Below are positions 17,527 to 27,829 of a stretch of DNA of 64,000 nucleotides, piece by piece. Position numbers and translations under genes: made by a program. The notes under the pieces are model-generated. The model was not told the origin of the DNA. It made no database searches and saw only the letters and a list, made by a program, of their open reading frames with translations. The DNA comes from JALZKA01 sp963786495 (lineage in GTDB: Bacteria; Actinomycetota; Thermoleophilia; Solirubrobacterales; 70-9): assembly GCA_963786495.1 (NCBI GenBank), contig CAWAZL010000010.1, forward strand, positions 1-64,000. The letters run 5' to 3'. Within the stretch, counting starts at the first letter, position 1; the number at the start of each line of letters is the position of its first letter.

Positions 17527-19393
17527 ATGTGCGGCATCGTCGGCTACGTGGGGAAGCGGCCGTGCCGTGACCTCCTCATCCAAGGACTCCAGAAGCTGGA
17601 GTACCGCGGCTACGACTCAGCGGGTATCTCCCTGCTCGAGGACGGCCACATCGAGAGCGTGCGCGCGGTCGGGAACCTCGCGAACCTACGCGAGGCCGTA
17701 GCGGCTGACGACATCGCCCAAGGCGAGGGCGGCGTTGCGGTTGCCGCCCCGCCGGCCACGATCGGCCTCGCCCACACCCGCTGGGCCACGCACGGCCGCG
17801 TCACCGAGGAGAACGCGCATCCGCACGGCGACTGCTCGGACGAGGTCCACATCGTCCTCAACGGGATCGTCGAGAACCACTCGGAGCTTCGCGCCCAGCT
17901 TCGCGAGGAGGGCCACGTCTTCTCTTCCGAGACGGACGCCGAGATCGTCGCCCACCTGATCGAGAAGCACTACGCGGGCGATCTGACCGATGCCGTTCGC
18001 GCCGCCTTCGCGGACCTCCGCGGCCACTACGCCTTCGCGGCGATGCACGCCGAGCACCCCGGCACCCTCGTTGCCGCCCGCCAGGAGTGCCCGCTCGTCA
18101 TCGGCCTGGGCGAGGACGAGACTTTCATCGCTTCCGCGATCCCCGCCTTCCTCGCCGAGACGCGCCAGGCACTTTCGATCGAGAACGGCGAGATCGTGAC
18201 CATCTCTGCCGACGGCGCAACCGTCACCGAGGCGGACGGCTCGCCCGTCGAGCGCGAGGCCGACGAGGTGACCTGGGACGAGGACGCCGCCGAGAAGGGC
18301 GGCTACGCGACCTTCATGCGCAAGGAGATCGACGAGCAGCCCGACGCGGTCGCCGAGACGATCGCCGACCGCCTGCCGGACGCCGATCGCGTCGACCTCT
18401 CAGAGCTCGATATCGACCCTGAGTTCATCAAGAACATGCGCCGCATCGTCATCGTCGCCTGCGGCACCTCGTACCACGCGGGCCTGGTCGGCCGCTACGC
18501 GATCGAGCAGTGGGCGCGGCGTGCCGGTCGAGATGGACATCGCTTCTGAGTACCGGTACCGCGATCCGGTGGTGAACGAGGACGACCTCGTCATCGGCAT
18601 CACCCAGTCGGGCGAGACGGCCGACACGCTCGCCGCGATGCGGCTCGCCAGGGAGCGCGGCGCCAAGGTCCTCGCGCTCACGAACATCATGGGCAGCCAG
18701 GCCACCCGCGACGCCGACGCCGTCCTTTACACCCGCGCCGGTCTCGAGATCGGCGTTGCCGCCACCAAGACGTTCACGTGCCAGGTCGCCGCGATGTACC
18801 TGATCGGCCTGTGGGTCGCCCAGCAGCGCGGCTCGCTTCCCGACGAGCGCCTGGCCGAGCTGATCTCCGAGCTCAAGAAGCTGCCGCATTCGATGCAGGA
18901 GACCCTCGACACGGTCGAGGATCAGGTCACGGCTGTCGCTCGCGCCGAGCACGAAGGCCGGTTCTTCCTCTACCTCGGGCGCAACATCGGCCTGCCGGTC
19001 TGCCTCGAGGGCGCGCTCAAGATGAAGGAGATCTCCTACATCCCGTCCGACGCGTACGCAGCCGGCGAGATGAAGCACGGCCCGATCGCGCTCCTCGACG
19101 AGTCGACCCCGGTCGTCTGCGTCGCCACCGACAGCCCGATCCTGGACAAGATGCTCTCGAACGTCGAGGAGGTCCGCGCGCGCGGCGCCGACGTGATCTC
19201 GATCGCGACCGAGGGCACGCCCAAGGTGGCCGAGGCGTCCGACCTCACGATCGAGGTGCCGCGGACCGACTGGATCCTCCAGCCGATCGTCGCGGTCATC
19301 CCGCTCCAGCTGCTCGCCTACCATGTGGCCCGCATGCAGGGGTTGAACGTGGACCAGCCCCGAAATCTCGCCAAGACCGTTACGGTCGAATGA
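17527..19393 (+). CDS. glmS: Glutamine-fructose-6-phosphate aminotransferase (isomerizing), frameshifted
   Basis: About 621 residues after repair. MCGIVGYVGKRPCRDLL exposes the nucleophilic Cys2 of the class II glutaminase domain; HTRWATHGRVTEENAHPH is also present. The two SIS domains follow (IVACGTSYHAGLVGRYAIEQW; VIGITQSGETADTLAAMRLA), ending in the hallmark QPRNLAKTVTVE. One extra base near 18522 splits the gene between ARR and VPVEMDIASEYRY. GlmS commits fructose-6-phosphate and glutamine to amino-sugar synthesis. It is essential, so the shift is probably an assembly error. No glmS ribozyme is visible in the 22-base gap before it. Confidence 0.94.
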
Positions 19394-20196
19394 ACGACAG
19401 CGACCTCGCTCCGCCGGCCGTTGAGTCGACTGAGTACGACTCGAGCTACTACCTGCACTCGTGCATCGGGTCGGATGAATGGCGAGAGTCCGAAGGCAAA
19501 GACGCCGCGGGTATCTATCCAGGAGCGTTGAAGCTGGCCGGACTAGCCGACGGGGACCGGTTGCTGGACATCGGCACCGGGCGAGGCGACATTCTTCCCG
19601 TGGCGATAAGGATGGGTGCATCTCGCGCCGTTGGCGTCGATTACTCGGAAGCCGCCGTTGAGCTTGGACAGCAGACTCTTGCGGCGGCTGACGACGTTCA
19701 GGGAGCTGAAGTCTTGCTTGCCGACGCTCGTAGGCTGCCGGCCGAAGATGAAGACTTCGACGTGGTGACGATGCTGGATGTTGTCGAGCACCTCACCGAT
19801 GAAGAGCTTTCTGTTTCCCTGGGCGAAGCGCGTCGAGCTTTGAAGCCGGGCGGGCGAGTGTTCGTCCATACGGCGCCAAACCGGCTCGTCTACACCGTTG
19901 CGTATCGCGCGCAGCGGAGGATGAGGCCAGGCCGCGCAGCTCGCTGGCCCGAGGACCCGCGGAACGACTTCGAGCGGCGGATGCATGTGAACGAGCAGTC
20001 GCCGCTGTCGCTGCGAAAAACATTGAAGGACGCTGGCTTCGTGAGCGTGAAGGTGCGGCTGGGAGGCTGGGTTTACACCGACTTCGTTCCCGATCCGCCA
20101 TCCGAGCGCCCGTACCGCGTATTCTCGCGCGTTCCCGTGCTCCGATGGTTGACCACTTTTGATCTGTTTGCCTTTGCAGAGAAGCCCAATGACTAG
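19390..20196 (+). CDS. Class I SAM-dependent methyltransferase
   Basis: 268 residues. ATG at 19390 overlaps the glmS stop. The SAM-binding motif I is LLDIGTGRGDILPVAI, the acidic loop is VGVDYSEAAVELG, and motif IV with the preceding strand is FDVVTMLDVVEHLTDEEL, followed by LKPGGRVFVHTAPNRL. The C-terminal RMHVNEQSPLSLRKTLKDAGF is typical of methyltransferases of glycan or lipid pathways. Substrate unknown. It is more AT-rich in places than glmS. It overlaps the next lipoprotein gene by 8 bases. Confidence 0.8.
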   Translation: MNDSDLAPPAVESTEYDSSYYLHSCIGSDEWRESEGKDAAGIYPGALKLAGLADGDRLLDIGTGRGDILPVAIRMGASRAVGVDYSEAAVELGQQTLAAADDVQGAEVLLADARRLPAEDEDFDVVTMLDVVEHLTDEELSVSLGEARRALKPGGRVFVHTAPNRLVYTVAYRAQRRMRPGRAARWPEDPRNDFERRMHVNEQSPLSLRKTLKDAGFVSVKVRLGGWVYTDFVPDPPSERPYRVFSRVPVLRWLTTFDLFAFAEKPND

Positions 20197-21873
20197 TCGA
20201 GGCCTCAGCAGATGTATCGCGCTGACCGCCGTGGTAGCCATCGCTCTCGCCGGCTGTGGCGACGGCGACGACTCGGAGCCGGCCTCGGGGCCCGCGACGG
20301 TCATTCCCGCCGACATGCCCCTCTACATCGAGGCAACGGTCAATCCCGACGGCGAGCAGGCAGACAACGTGGACGCGCTCCTCGCAGAGCTGGCCGAGCT
20401 TCCACTGCCGGGCCTTGACCTGGGGGACCCGAAGGGTCTCATCATCTCGCAGCTCGAGTCCCAGGCGTCGGATGCCGGAGTCGAGTTCTCATACGCCGAA
20501 GACGTCGAGCCGTGGCTCGGCGAGAAGGCCGGGTTCGGCATCTCCGAGGAGCCGGAGAGCGGGACGCGGTTCGTCCTTGCGCTCGAGACGACCGACGAGG
20601 AGCAGGCCCGCGAGTCGATCGACGCGATCCTCTCGCAGGATTCCGTTACGTATGAGGAGGACGAGTACGAGGGCGTGAGCTACATCTCGGCCCCGGGCGA
20701 CTCGTACCGCCTCGGCGTCTTCGACGGCCACGTCGTGCTCGCGCCTCCCGCAGACTTCGAGGCCTCCGTCGACGCGTCTGAGGGCGACAGCCTCGCCTCC
20801 AACGAGACGCTCACCGAGAGCTTCGACCAGCTCGGGGACGAAGGGCTCGTTTCGGCCTTCGTCGACATCGAGCAGTTCACAGAGCTCGTTTCCACCGACC
20901 CGGAGGAGCTCGAGCAGGCCAAGGCCATCGTGCCCGAGTACTTCGAGAGCGGCATCGCCATCTCGGCCGGCGTCTCGGCGGGCAACAAGATCTACCTCGA
21001 CTACGTGACGCCGCTTTTCGAGGGCCAGCCCGAGGCGGGCGCCAGCGACCTTCTTGGGCTCCGCGCCCGACGACGTCTTCGGCGCAGCGGCGATCGAGTC
21101 CATCGGCGCATTCGGCCCGCCCGTCGCCGACCTTCTCACGCGAGCCAATGAGGCCGGCGCCGAGCTCGAAGGGTTCCCCGAGGAGGGGCTTGAGGCTTCG
21201 TTCGAAGACCATGTGGGCGTTCCGCTTGACGAGGCCGCCGATGCGCTCGGCGACGCCAGCCTGTGGGTGCGCGGTGAGCTGCCGGATGCCCTTGAGGTCG
21301 CGGGTGAGATCGAGGCCGCTGACACCCGAGGCCGCGACCGCCCTGATCGAGGCGCTCGAAGAGGAGGTCTCCGAGGAGAAGGGCGCCAAGCTCGGTCCGC
21401 CCGTTGGAGGGTCGGACGTCGGCTTCTCGGTGCTGAGTAGCTCCGTCCCGATCGGCATCAGCGGGTATTCCGGCGACAGTGAGTTCGAAGTCGGTTCCAC
21501 AGGCGCCCCCGGCCACGCCGACCTGCCGTTCGTGAACCTCGAGCTCGACGGCGACGTCATCCGCTACGGCTTCTTCAAGGATGAAGAGGCGGCCCAGGCT
21601 TCCGACGCCGAATCCGCCGGCGGCTTCGGCGAGACCGAGGCCTACGCCGCGGGCGAGGAGGCTTTGGGCGACGACTTCGAGTACGTCGGCGCGGTCGACC
21701 TGGCGCCGATTCTTGACCAGCTCGTGCCTGATCCGTCAGTCACGGACGCGATCCTGGGGCCGGCCGAGCTCATCGCGCCCTTCCTCGCCGACAAGCTCGG
21801 CGTCGTCGCATTCGGCATTCGCTACGAGGACGAAGCAGCGATTCAGCGCTACGTCCTCACCGTGGGCGAGTGA
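20189..21873 (+). CDS. DUF3352-family lipoprotein, frameshifted twice
   Basis: About 560 residues after repair. The N-terminus is a lipoprotein signal with lipobox ALAGC (AIALAGCGDGDD). The mature part begins PADMPLYIEATVNPDGEQADN, the opening typical of actinobacterial DUF3352 proteins, and continues with internal repeats of mixed alpha/beta character. The frame shifts near 21050 (SDLL/GSAPDDVFGAAAIESIG) and near 21325 (EAAD/TPEAATALIEALEEEV). The protein is very acidic. It is probably anchored on the outer face of the membrane; function unknown. Its stop overlaps the acpS start. Confidence 0.75.
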
Positions 21874-22253
21874 CCCTCGGCGCCGGCATCGACCTGATCG
21901 AAATCGAACGGATCGAACGCGCGCTCGAGCGGCGCCCTGCGCTCGCCGGCCGGATCTTCACCGAGCGCGAGCTCGAAGCCGCAAACGCCCGTCCGCATCC
22001 CGCGCGGCACCTTGCCGCGCGCTTCGCCGCCAAGGAGGCGGCGCTCAAGGCGCTCGGCCTGGGCGGGCTTCGCCTGCATGAGGTCGAGGTCGAGGGCGGC
22101 AAGGACTCGGCTCCGGAGCTTCGCCTGTCGGGCTCGGCTGAGCGCGCCGCCGCGGAGCGCGGGGTGGACCTGGACGTCTCGCTCACGCACTCCCGCGACT
22201 TCGCGGCCGCAATCGTGGTCGCCCGCCCGTCGGAGGGGTCAGACCCCTCATGA
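21870..22253 (+). CDS. acpS: Holo-[acyl-carrier-protein] synthase
   Basis: 127 residues. GTG at 21870 gives VTLGAGIDLIEIERIERALE with the Mg2+-binding Asp; the second motif FAAKEAALKALGLG and the late VSLTHSRDFAAAIVVA are intact. It transfers 4'-phosphopantetheine from CoA to acyl-carrier proteins. The natural end would be near IVVAR. The last codons (SEGSDPS and TGA) are supplied by a palindromic repeat, so the repeat has replaced the original stop. Confidence 0.92.
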   Translation: MTLGAGIDLIEIERIERALERRPALAGRIFTERELEAANARPHPARHLAARFAAKEAALKALGLGGLRLHEVEVEGGKDSAPELRLSGSAERAAAERGVDLDVSLTHSRDFAAAIVVARPSEGSDPS

Positions 22254-22308
22254 AACGCTGACAATCAAGCTCGCGACGTAAAGGGATTGTGAGGGGTCAG
22301 ACCCCTTA
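22232..22308. repeat. Paired GGGGTC-A-GACCCC palindromes, composite element
   Basis: Two copies of AGGGGTCAGACCCCT lie at 22234-22248 and 22292-22306. Between them, ACAATC (22261-22266) and GATTGT (22285-22290) form a second inverted repeat, so the whole unit can fold as nested hairpins. The first copy is in the coding end of acpS. The 18 bases after it closely match those after the copy at 53026, which shows that the unit is longer than the 13-nt palindrome. Confidence 0.85.
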
Positions 22309-22320
22309 CTCTGCGCTGCA

Positions 22321-23844
22321 ATGACGCTTCCCGACTGGCTGGATCCGCTTCACGACGCCGAGAGCATGCGTGCCGCCGACTCCGAGGCGATCGAGGAGCG
22401 CGGCATTCCCTCGCTCCAGTTGATGGAGTCCGCAGGCGCTGCGCTGGCCGAGGCTGTGCGCGACGTGGCGGAGGCGGGGCCGGTCCGGATCGTCTGCGGC
22501 AAAGGCAACAACGGCGGCGACGGGCTTGTCGCGGCGCGGCTCCTGGCCGAGACCGGCTTCGAGGTCGAGACGCTCCTGCTCTGGCCGGCGGATGAGCTGT
22601 CCGAAGACTCGGCGGCCAACCACGAGCGGCTGACCGAGCCCGGCCGCGAGATCGAGGCGGGAGACGTTGCCGCCGCGCTCGAAGGATCCGGCTGTGTCGT
22701 GGATGCGATCTTCGGAACCGGGTTCGACGGCGCGCCGCGCTCGCCCGCGAAGGAGGCGATCGAGGCTATGAACGGCTGCGACGCCCCCGTTGTGGCCGCG
22801 GACATCGCCTCGGGCGTCGACGGCTCAACCGGCGAGGTCGAGGGCGTCGCGGCCGATGCAGCCGTCACGGTCACCTTTCACGCGGCGAAGCTGGGGCACC
22901 GCATCGCGCCGGGGAAGCGCTCGACCGGTGAACTCCGCGTCGCCGACATCGGCATCCCGGCTGATGCCGGCACCGAGCCTCCGGCCGGAACGGTCACGGC
23001 TCGGGTGCTGAACTGCCTTCCGAAGAGAGGCCCGGACTCGACCAAGTTCACCTCCGGCCAGGTAGTGGTCGCGGGCGGCTCGCGTGGCCTCACGGGCTCG
23101 GTCGTCCTCTCGGCGAGCGCCGCGATCCGCGCGGGCGCGGGCTATGCGACAGCCGCCGTGCCCGGCGAGCTGGAGGCGATCTTCGAGACGAAGCTGACCG
23201 AGGTGATGAGCCGCGGTTGCGCCTCGGCCGACGGCTCCTTCGCGGACGGTGCGGCGGACGAGATCTTGGAGGCGTGCGAGAAGGCCGCGGCCCTGGTGCT
23301 CGGACCCGGCCTCGGCCGCTCAGACGCAGCGCTCGGCGTTGCGCGCAAGGTTGCCGCCGCTGCAAACCTCCCGCTGGTGATCGACGCCGATGGCCTGAAC
23401 GCTCAAGCGGGCGCGCTCGGGAGCCTCACCTCGCGATCCGAGTCCACGGTGATCACGCCCCACGCGGGCGAGCTCGGGCGCCTGCTCGGCAAGGACTCGG
23501 ATGAGATCGGTGCGCACCGGCTGGCGTGTGCGCGCGAGGCGGCCGAGCAGGGCGGGTGCGTCGTCGTCTTGAAGGGCGACGACACCATCGTCGCTGCGCC
23601 GGGCGGCCCCGAGGCGGTCAGCGTGGTCTCGGCGCCGGCGCTTGCGACTGCCGGCACGGGCGACGTCCTGGCAGGGACGATCGGCGCTCTCCTCGCTCAG
23701 GGGCTTGACCCGTTCGAGGCGGCCTGCGCGGGCGTGTGGGCGAACACCAACGCCGGGGTCGCCGCCGCGGAGCGGATCGGCGCGGCCGAGTCCGTGATCG
23801 CGTCTGACGTCATCGACGCGCTGCCCGCGGGGCTTCGCCCGTGA
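22321..23844 (+). CDS. nnr: Bifunctional NAD(P)H-hydrate epimerase / ADP-dependent dehydratase
   Basis: 507 residues. Residues 1-210 form the epimerase (YjeF_N) domain with IPSLQLMESAGAALAEAV, CGKGNNGGDGLVAARLL and VAADIASGVDGSTGEV. Residues about 225-507 form the ribokinase-like dehydratase with VVAGGSRGLTGSVVLSA, LVIDADGLNAQA, ITPHAGELGRLLG and the nucleotide motif ATAGTGDVLAGTIGALLAQG. The enzyme repairs hydrated NADH/NADPH. The alanine racemase gene starts inside its stop, an order often seen in actinobacteria (acpS-nnr-alr). Confidence 0.95.
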   Translation: MTLPDWLDPLHDAESMRAADSEAIEERGIPSLQLMESAGAALAEAVRDVAEAGPVRIVCGKGNNGGDGLVAARLLAETGFEVETLLLWPADELSEDSAANHERLTEPGREIEAGDVAAALEGSGCVVDAIFGTGFDGAPRSPAKEAIEAMNGCDAPVVAADIASGVDGSTGEVEGVAADAAVTVTFHAAKLGHRIAPGKRSTGELRVADIGIPADAGTEPPAGTVTARVLNCLPKRGPDSTKFTSGQVVVAGGSRGLTGSVVLSASAAIRAGAGYATAAVPGELEAIFETKLTEVMSRGCASADGSFADGAADEILEACEKAAALVLGPGLGRSDAALGVARKVAAAANLPLVIDADGLNAQAGALGSLTSRSESTVITPHAGELGRLLGKDSDEIGAHRLACAREAAEQGGCVVVLKGDDTIVAAPGGPEAVSVVSAPALATAGTGDVLAGTIGALLAQGLDPFEAACAGVWANTNAGVAAAERIGAAESVIASDVIDALPAGLRP

Positions 23845-24956
23845 AGCGCGCCGTCGCCCGCATCGACCTGGGCGCGATCGAGCGGAACGTCGCGCACCTG
23901 ACCGGGATGCTGGAGGGAGGCGCTGCGATATGCGGGGTGGTGAAGGCGAACGCGTATGGCCACGGCATGGCCCAAAGCGCCAAGGCAGCCCTCAACGGCG
24001 GTGCCACGATGCTCGCCGTCGCCACCGCCGGTGAAGCACGGGCGCTTCGCCCGGAGGTCGGCGAGGCCCCGATCCTCGTGATGGGCTCGGTCGCCGGCGA
24101 GGAGATCGGCCAGGCGCTTGCCGCGCGTGCCGAGATCACGATCTGGCGTGATGCGTCGCGCGAGCTCCTGGGCTCTGTCGCGGAAGAGCTCGGCGTCGTG
24201 CCGCGAGTCCACGTGAAGCACGACTCGGGCATGGGGAGGCTCGGCTTGCGAGATGCGGCCGAGGTCGCCGCGCTGATCGACGCCGTCGCGGCCGACGAGC
24301 GGATGGAGCTCGCCGGGGTGTGGACGCACTTCGCGACGGCTGACGGCGACGAGGCGTTCATGCGGGAGCAGCTCGAGCGCTTCCGTCCGGTCGCTGAGGC
24401 TGCGAAGGAGCGCCACCCGCAGATCACGCTTCACGCTGCGAATAGCGCCGCGACGCTCCGTGACCCCGCCACCCACTTCGACATGGTGCGTTGCGGCGTC
24501 GCGATCTACGGGCTCGACCCGTTCGGCCGCGACCCGCGCGACCACGGCCTCGAGCCCGCGCTCGAGCTTCGCTCCTACGTCGCCGACGTGAAGCGCTTCG
24601 AACAGGGTGCGAGCGCCGGTTACGGCCGCTCGTGGCAAGCCGATGAGGAGACCTGGGTGGCTCCGGTGCCGATCGGCTACGGAGACGGCTGGCGCCGCGG
24701 GCTCTCGAACCTCGCGAGCGCGCTGGTGGGCGGCGAGAAACGTCCGATCGTCGGAACGGTCTCGATGGACAACATCACCGTCGACCTGGGCCCGGAGACA
24801 GGCGTCTCGGCCTTCGACGAGGTGGTCCTGATCGGAGAGCGCGCTGGCGACCGGATCATGGCCGAGGACCTCGCGCGCGAGCTTGGAACGATCAACTACG
24901 AGATCACGACCGCGCTCCTGCCGCGGGTCGAGCGGGAATACGAGGGCGGCTCGTGA
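23841..24956 (+). CDS. alr: Alanine racemase
   Basis: 371 residues. GTG at 23841. The PLP lysine lies in CGVVKANAYGHGM; the substrate-side motifs HVKHDSGMGRLG and MVRCGVAIYGLDPFG follow. The C-terminal beta domain holds the catalytic-tyrosine loop SAGYGRSWQ and VPIGYGDGWRRGLSN, then VGTVSMDNITVDLG. It interconverts L- and D-alanine for peptidoglycan. Start and stop overlap the flanking genes by 4 bases on both sides, so nnr, alr and the next gene are co-translated. Confidence 0.95.
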   Translation: MKRAVARIDLGAIERNVAHLTGMLEGGAAICGVVKANAYGHGMAQSAKAALNGGATMLAVATAGEARALRPEVGEAPILVMGSVAGEEIGQALAARAEITIWRDASRELLGSVAEELGVVPRVHVKHDSGMGRLGLRDAAEVAALIDAVAADERMELAGVWTHFATADGDEAFMREQLERFRPVAEAAKERHPQITLHAANSAATLRDPATHFDMVRCGVAIYGLDPFGRDPRDHGLEPALELRSYVADVKRFEQGASAGYGRSWQADEETWVAPVPIGYGDGWRRGLSNLASALVGGEKRPIVGTVSMDNITVDLGPETGVSAFDEVVLIGERAGDRIMAEDLARELGTINYEITTALLPRVEREYEGGS

Positions 24957-26377
24957 GCAGGGTGGGGGAGGCGCTCCGCGAGGCCCCGGGGCTGGCGGTG
25001 GCGCTGGATGCGCTCGACGGCGGCTGGGTGGTCGGCGGTGCCGTCCGCGATGCGCTCCTCGGCCGCGACGTGATCGACATCGACCTGGCGGTCGAGCCGG
25101 GTCGCGAGGAGGCCGACGCGCGAGCGGTCGCCAAGGCGGCCGGCGCGGCGGCGTTCCAGCTATCGGAGGAGTTCGGCACCTGGCGGGTCGAGGCCCGCGA
25201 CCACTCGTGGCACCTCGACATCACGCGCCTTCGCGCCGGCGACATTGAGGCCGATCTCAGGCTCCGCGATTTCACCATCAACGCGATCGCAGTTCCCCTG
25301 TCCGACCCCGACGCAGACCCAATCGATCCCACTGGAGGCACCGGGGACGCCGAGTCGCGGGTCCTTCGCGCTGCGTCGGGCCGCGCCTTCGCCGACGATC
25401 CGCTGCGTCTGGTGCGCGCGGCGCGGATCGCGGGCGCGATGGGCCTGGAGATCGAGCCGGGAACGGTCGAGCTCGCGCGCGCTGAGTCCGGCCGCGCCGC
25501 CGAACCGGCCGGGGAGAGGCGCCTCGCCGAGCTGCGCTTGCTGATCCGCGCTGAGGATCCGGTGCGTGCGCTTGAGCTGCTCGACGAGCTGGGCGCGACA
25601 TCCGGGGTCCTGCCCGAGCTCGAAGCTCTCCGCGGCGTCGAGCAGAACCCGAACCACCACCTCGATGTCCACGGACACACGATCGAGGTCCTACGCCAGC
25701 TTCTGATCATCGAGTCCGACCTCGGCCGCTACGCCGGCGAGAGCGTCGACGAAGTGAGGGAGCTTCTTGCCCAGCCGCTCGGCGACGACTTCACGCGCGG
25801 CGACGGGCTCCGCCTCGGCGCGCTTCTGCACGATTCCGGGAAGCCCGCCACGAAGGGCTCGCACGGCGGCTACGTCACCTTCATCGGCCACGACTCGGTC
25901 GGCGCCGACCTCGTCAACGAGGCGCTGGGGCAGCTCAAGGCCAGCCGGGCGCTCCGCCGCTACGTCGCCGGGCTCACGCGCCACCACCTGCATCTGGGGT
26001 TCATGGTCCACGAGCGCCCGGTGCCGCGCCGGCGGCTCTTCGAATACCTCCAGAAGTGCGGCGACGTAGCGCCCGACGTCACGCTCCTGACCGCGGCGGA
26101 CCGGATGTCGGCGCGGGGGTCGGGGGCGATCGCCGCTCCCGAGATGATCGAGGCGCACCTGGAGCTCGTCCGCGAGGTCCTGCCCGACGCCCTCGAGTGG
26201 CAGCGCTCGGGCCCACCGGCGCTGCCGCTGCCGGGCGACGAGCTGGCGCGAGAAGCGGGGATCGCCGAAGGCCCTGAGCTCGGCCGCCTCATCGAGGAGA
26301 TCCAGGCCGCGCTCTTTGCAGGCGAGGTTTCCGGGCGCGACGAGGTCATCACGCACGCACGCGAGACGCTCGCGTAG
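24953..26377 (+). CDS. CCA-adding enzyme / poly(A) polymerase family nucleotidyltransferase with HD domain
   Basis: 474 residues. The class II nucleotidyltransferase head has WVVGGAVRDALLGRDVIDIDLAVEPG, the Gly-Gly plus the paired Asp of the catalytic site, then DLRLRDFTINAIAV and the neck ADDPLRLVRAARIAG. The C-terminal half carries an HD phosphohydrolase-like region (LGALLHDSGKP, GHDSVGADLV, LTRHHLHLGF). It matures or repairs tRNA 3' ends or adds A residues. GTG start overlaps the alr stop. Confidence 0.88.
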   Translation: MSRVGEALREAPGLAVALDALDGGWVVGGAVRDALLGRDVIDIDLAVEPGREEADARAVAKAAGAAAFQLSEEFGTWRVEARDHSWHLDITRLRAGDIEADLRLRDFTINAIAVPLSDPDADPIDPTGGTGDAESRVLRAASGRAFADDPLRLVRAARIAGAMGLEIEPGTVELARAESGRAAEPAGERRLAELRLLIRAEDPVRALELLDELGATSGVLPELEALRGVEQNPNHHLDVHGHTIEVLRQLLIIESDLGRYAGESVDEVRELLAQPLGDDFTRGDGLRLGALLHDSGKPATKGSHGGYVTFIGHDSVGADLVNEALGQLKASRALRRYVAGLTRHHLHLGFMVHERPVPRRRLFEYLQKCGDVAPDVTLLTAADRMSARGSGAIAAPEMIEAHLELVREVLPDALEWQRSGPPALPLPGDELAREAGIAEGPELGRLIEEIQAALFAGEVSGRDEVITHARETLA

Positions 26378-26389
26378 GCTCCTCGGCGC

Positions 26390-26806
26390 ATGGCCGACCC
26401 CGACTGCATCTTCTGCAAGATCATCGCCGGCGAGCTGCCCGGCGAGATCCTCGCCGAGGACGAAAAGACCGTCGCGTTCATGGACATCAACCCGGCGAAC
26501 CCGGGGCACGCGCTGGTGATCCCGCGCGAGCACTCGAAGGACCTGCTCGACATCTCAGACGACGATCTCGCCGCGTGCACGCTCGCCGCCCGGCGCCTCG
26601 CCAGGCAGATGAGCGAGACGATCGACCCGGAGGGCTTCAACGTCCTCAACTGCTGCGGCTCGGCCGCGTGGCAGACGGTCTTCCACTTTCACCTTCACGT
26701 CGTGCCGCGCCGCCACGACGACCCGCTCGAGCTGCCGTGGATTCCCCGGCCGGGAGACCCCGACGAGATCAAGGCAACCGCCCAGACGATCAGAGGAGAC
26801 AGCTGA
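26390..26806 (+). CDS. HIT-family nucleotide hydrolase
   Basis: 138 residues, normal for HinT-like proteins. CIFCKIIAGELPGEIL gives the zinc-binding Cys pair, and the histidine triad is VFHFHLHVVPRRHDD. It hydrolyses nucleoside phosphoramidates or other nucleotide conjugates. The next gene begins one base after its stop, indicating co-expression. Confidence 0.92.
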   Translation: MADPDCIFCKIIAGELPGEILAEDEKTVAFMDINPANPGHALVIPREHSKDLLDISDDDLAACTLAARRLARQMSETIDPEGFNVLNCCGSAAWQTVFHFHLHVVPRRHDDPLELPWIPRPGDPDEIKATAQTIRGDS

Positions 26807-27577
26807 ATGGCCGCGATCACGTATGACAGGGAGGGCGACGTCGGCGTCATCACACTTTCGAACGGCGACCTCAACTTCTTCAGCGCCGGCGCCTTCCACG
26901 AGCTGGAGGACTGCGTGGCCGAGATCGAGGGCTCCGATGTCCGCGCCGCCGTGTGGCGAGCGGAGGGCGACGTCTTCTCGGCCGGCGTCGACGTGCAGAT
27001 CTTCAAGGATGCGGCCGAGGCGGGGGAGGGCTTTCCGTCGCTGGTCGGCCCCGTCCAGCGCCTGGAGGCCCTGCCGATCCCCACGCTCGCGATCTGCCAT
27101 GGCCTGTGCCTGACGGCTGGGCTGGAGGTCGCGCTGGGCTGCGACATGATCTGGGCATCGGAGTCGGCGAAGTTCGGCCTGGTCGAGAAAGTCGTCGGCC
27201 TGACGCCGGGGGCCGGCGGCACGCAGCGGATGGCCGAGCGCGCGGGCCCGGCACGGGCGCGCGAGTTCGTGATGACCGGGCGCCTATTCGACGCGGCGAC
27301 GCTCGAGCGCTGGAACGTCGTCAACAGGGTCCTTCCGGATGGGGAGATCGCCGAAAAGGGCATGGCGTTCGCCCGCGACCTCGCCTCCGGCCCGACCGTC
27401 GCCCACGCGAAGACGAAGCAGATCGTCCGTGCCTACCTCGACGGCGGCATCGACCACGCTGACGAGGTGACTCCAGGCGTGTTTGCCGAGCTGTTCGAGA
27501 CCGAGGACCTCAAGAACGCGGTGGAATCATTCCTGCGGGAAGGCCCTGGCAAGTTCTCAGATTTCAAGGGTCGCTAG
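26807..27577 (+). CDS. Enoyl-CoA hydratase/isomerase family protein
   Basis: 256 residues with a crotonase fold. The CoA pocket and oxyanion-hole segments are WRAEGDVFSAGVDVQIF and CHGLCLTAGLEVALGCDM; the second catalytic region is FGLVEKVVGLTPGAGGTQRM. Glu residues occur in both catalytic positions (AGLEVA and VEKVV), consistent with a hydratase. The first loop has SAGVD, as in family members. Not clustered with other beta-oxidation genes, so its pathway is open. Confidence 0.85.
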   Translation: MAAITYDREGDVGVITLSNGDLNFFSAGAFHELEDCVAEIEGSDVRAAVWRAEGDVFSAGVDVQIFKDAAEAGEGFPSLVGPVQRLEALPIPTLAICHGLCLTAGLEVALGCDMIWASESAKFGLVEKVVGLTPGAGGTQRMAERAGPARAREFVMTGRLFDAATLERWNVVNRVLPDGEIAEKGMAFARDLASGPTVAHAKTKQIVRAYLDGGIDHADEVTPGVFAELFETEDLKNAVESFLREGPGKFSDFKGR

Positions 27578-27607
27578 CCGGCGATCCGGCTAGGCTTTCC
27601 CTAAGTA

Positions 27608-27826
27608 ATGGGTAAAGAAGAGAAAATCGAGATGGAGGGCGAGGTCACCGAGGCCCTGCCCAACACCATGTTCAAGGTGACTCTCGACAACGACCACGAG
27701 GTCCTGGGGCACATCTCGGGCAAGATGCGCCGCCACTACATCCGAATCCTTCCCGGCGATCGCGTGAAGATCGAGCTCTCGCCGTACGACCTCGACCGCG
27801 GCCGCATCACCTACCGCTACAAGTAG
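27608..27826 (+). CDS. infA: Translation initiation factor IF-1
   Basis: 72 residues, exact family length. MGKEEKIEMEGEVTEALPN, HEVLGHISGKMRRHYIRILPGD and LSPYDLDRGRITYRYK are diagnostic of the single S1/OB domain. It binds the A site of the 30S subunit during initiation. It stands alone here, without the secY-adk-map or rpmJ-rpsM neighbours common in actinobacteria. No clear ribosome-binding site is visible before the ATG. Confidence 0.96.
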   Translation: MGKEEKIEMEGEVTEALPNTMFKVTLDNDHEVLGHISGKMRRHYIRILPGDRVKIELSPYDLDRGRITYRYK

Positions 27827-27829
27827 CCG

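Noticed and set aside
26080..26150. Possible second start for the nucleotidyltransferase HD half as a separate gene
   Set aside because: The frame is continuous from 24953 and the two-domain layout matches the family, so no separate gene is needed.
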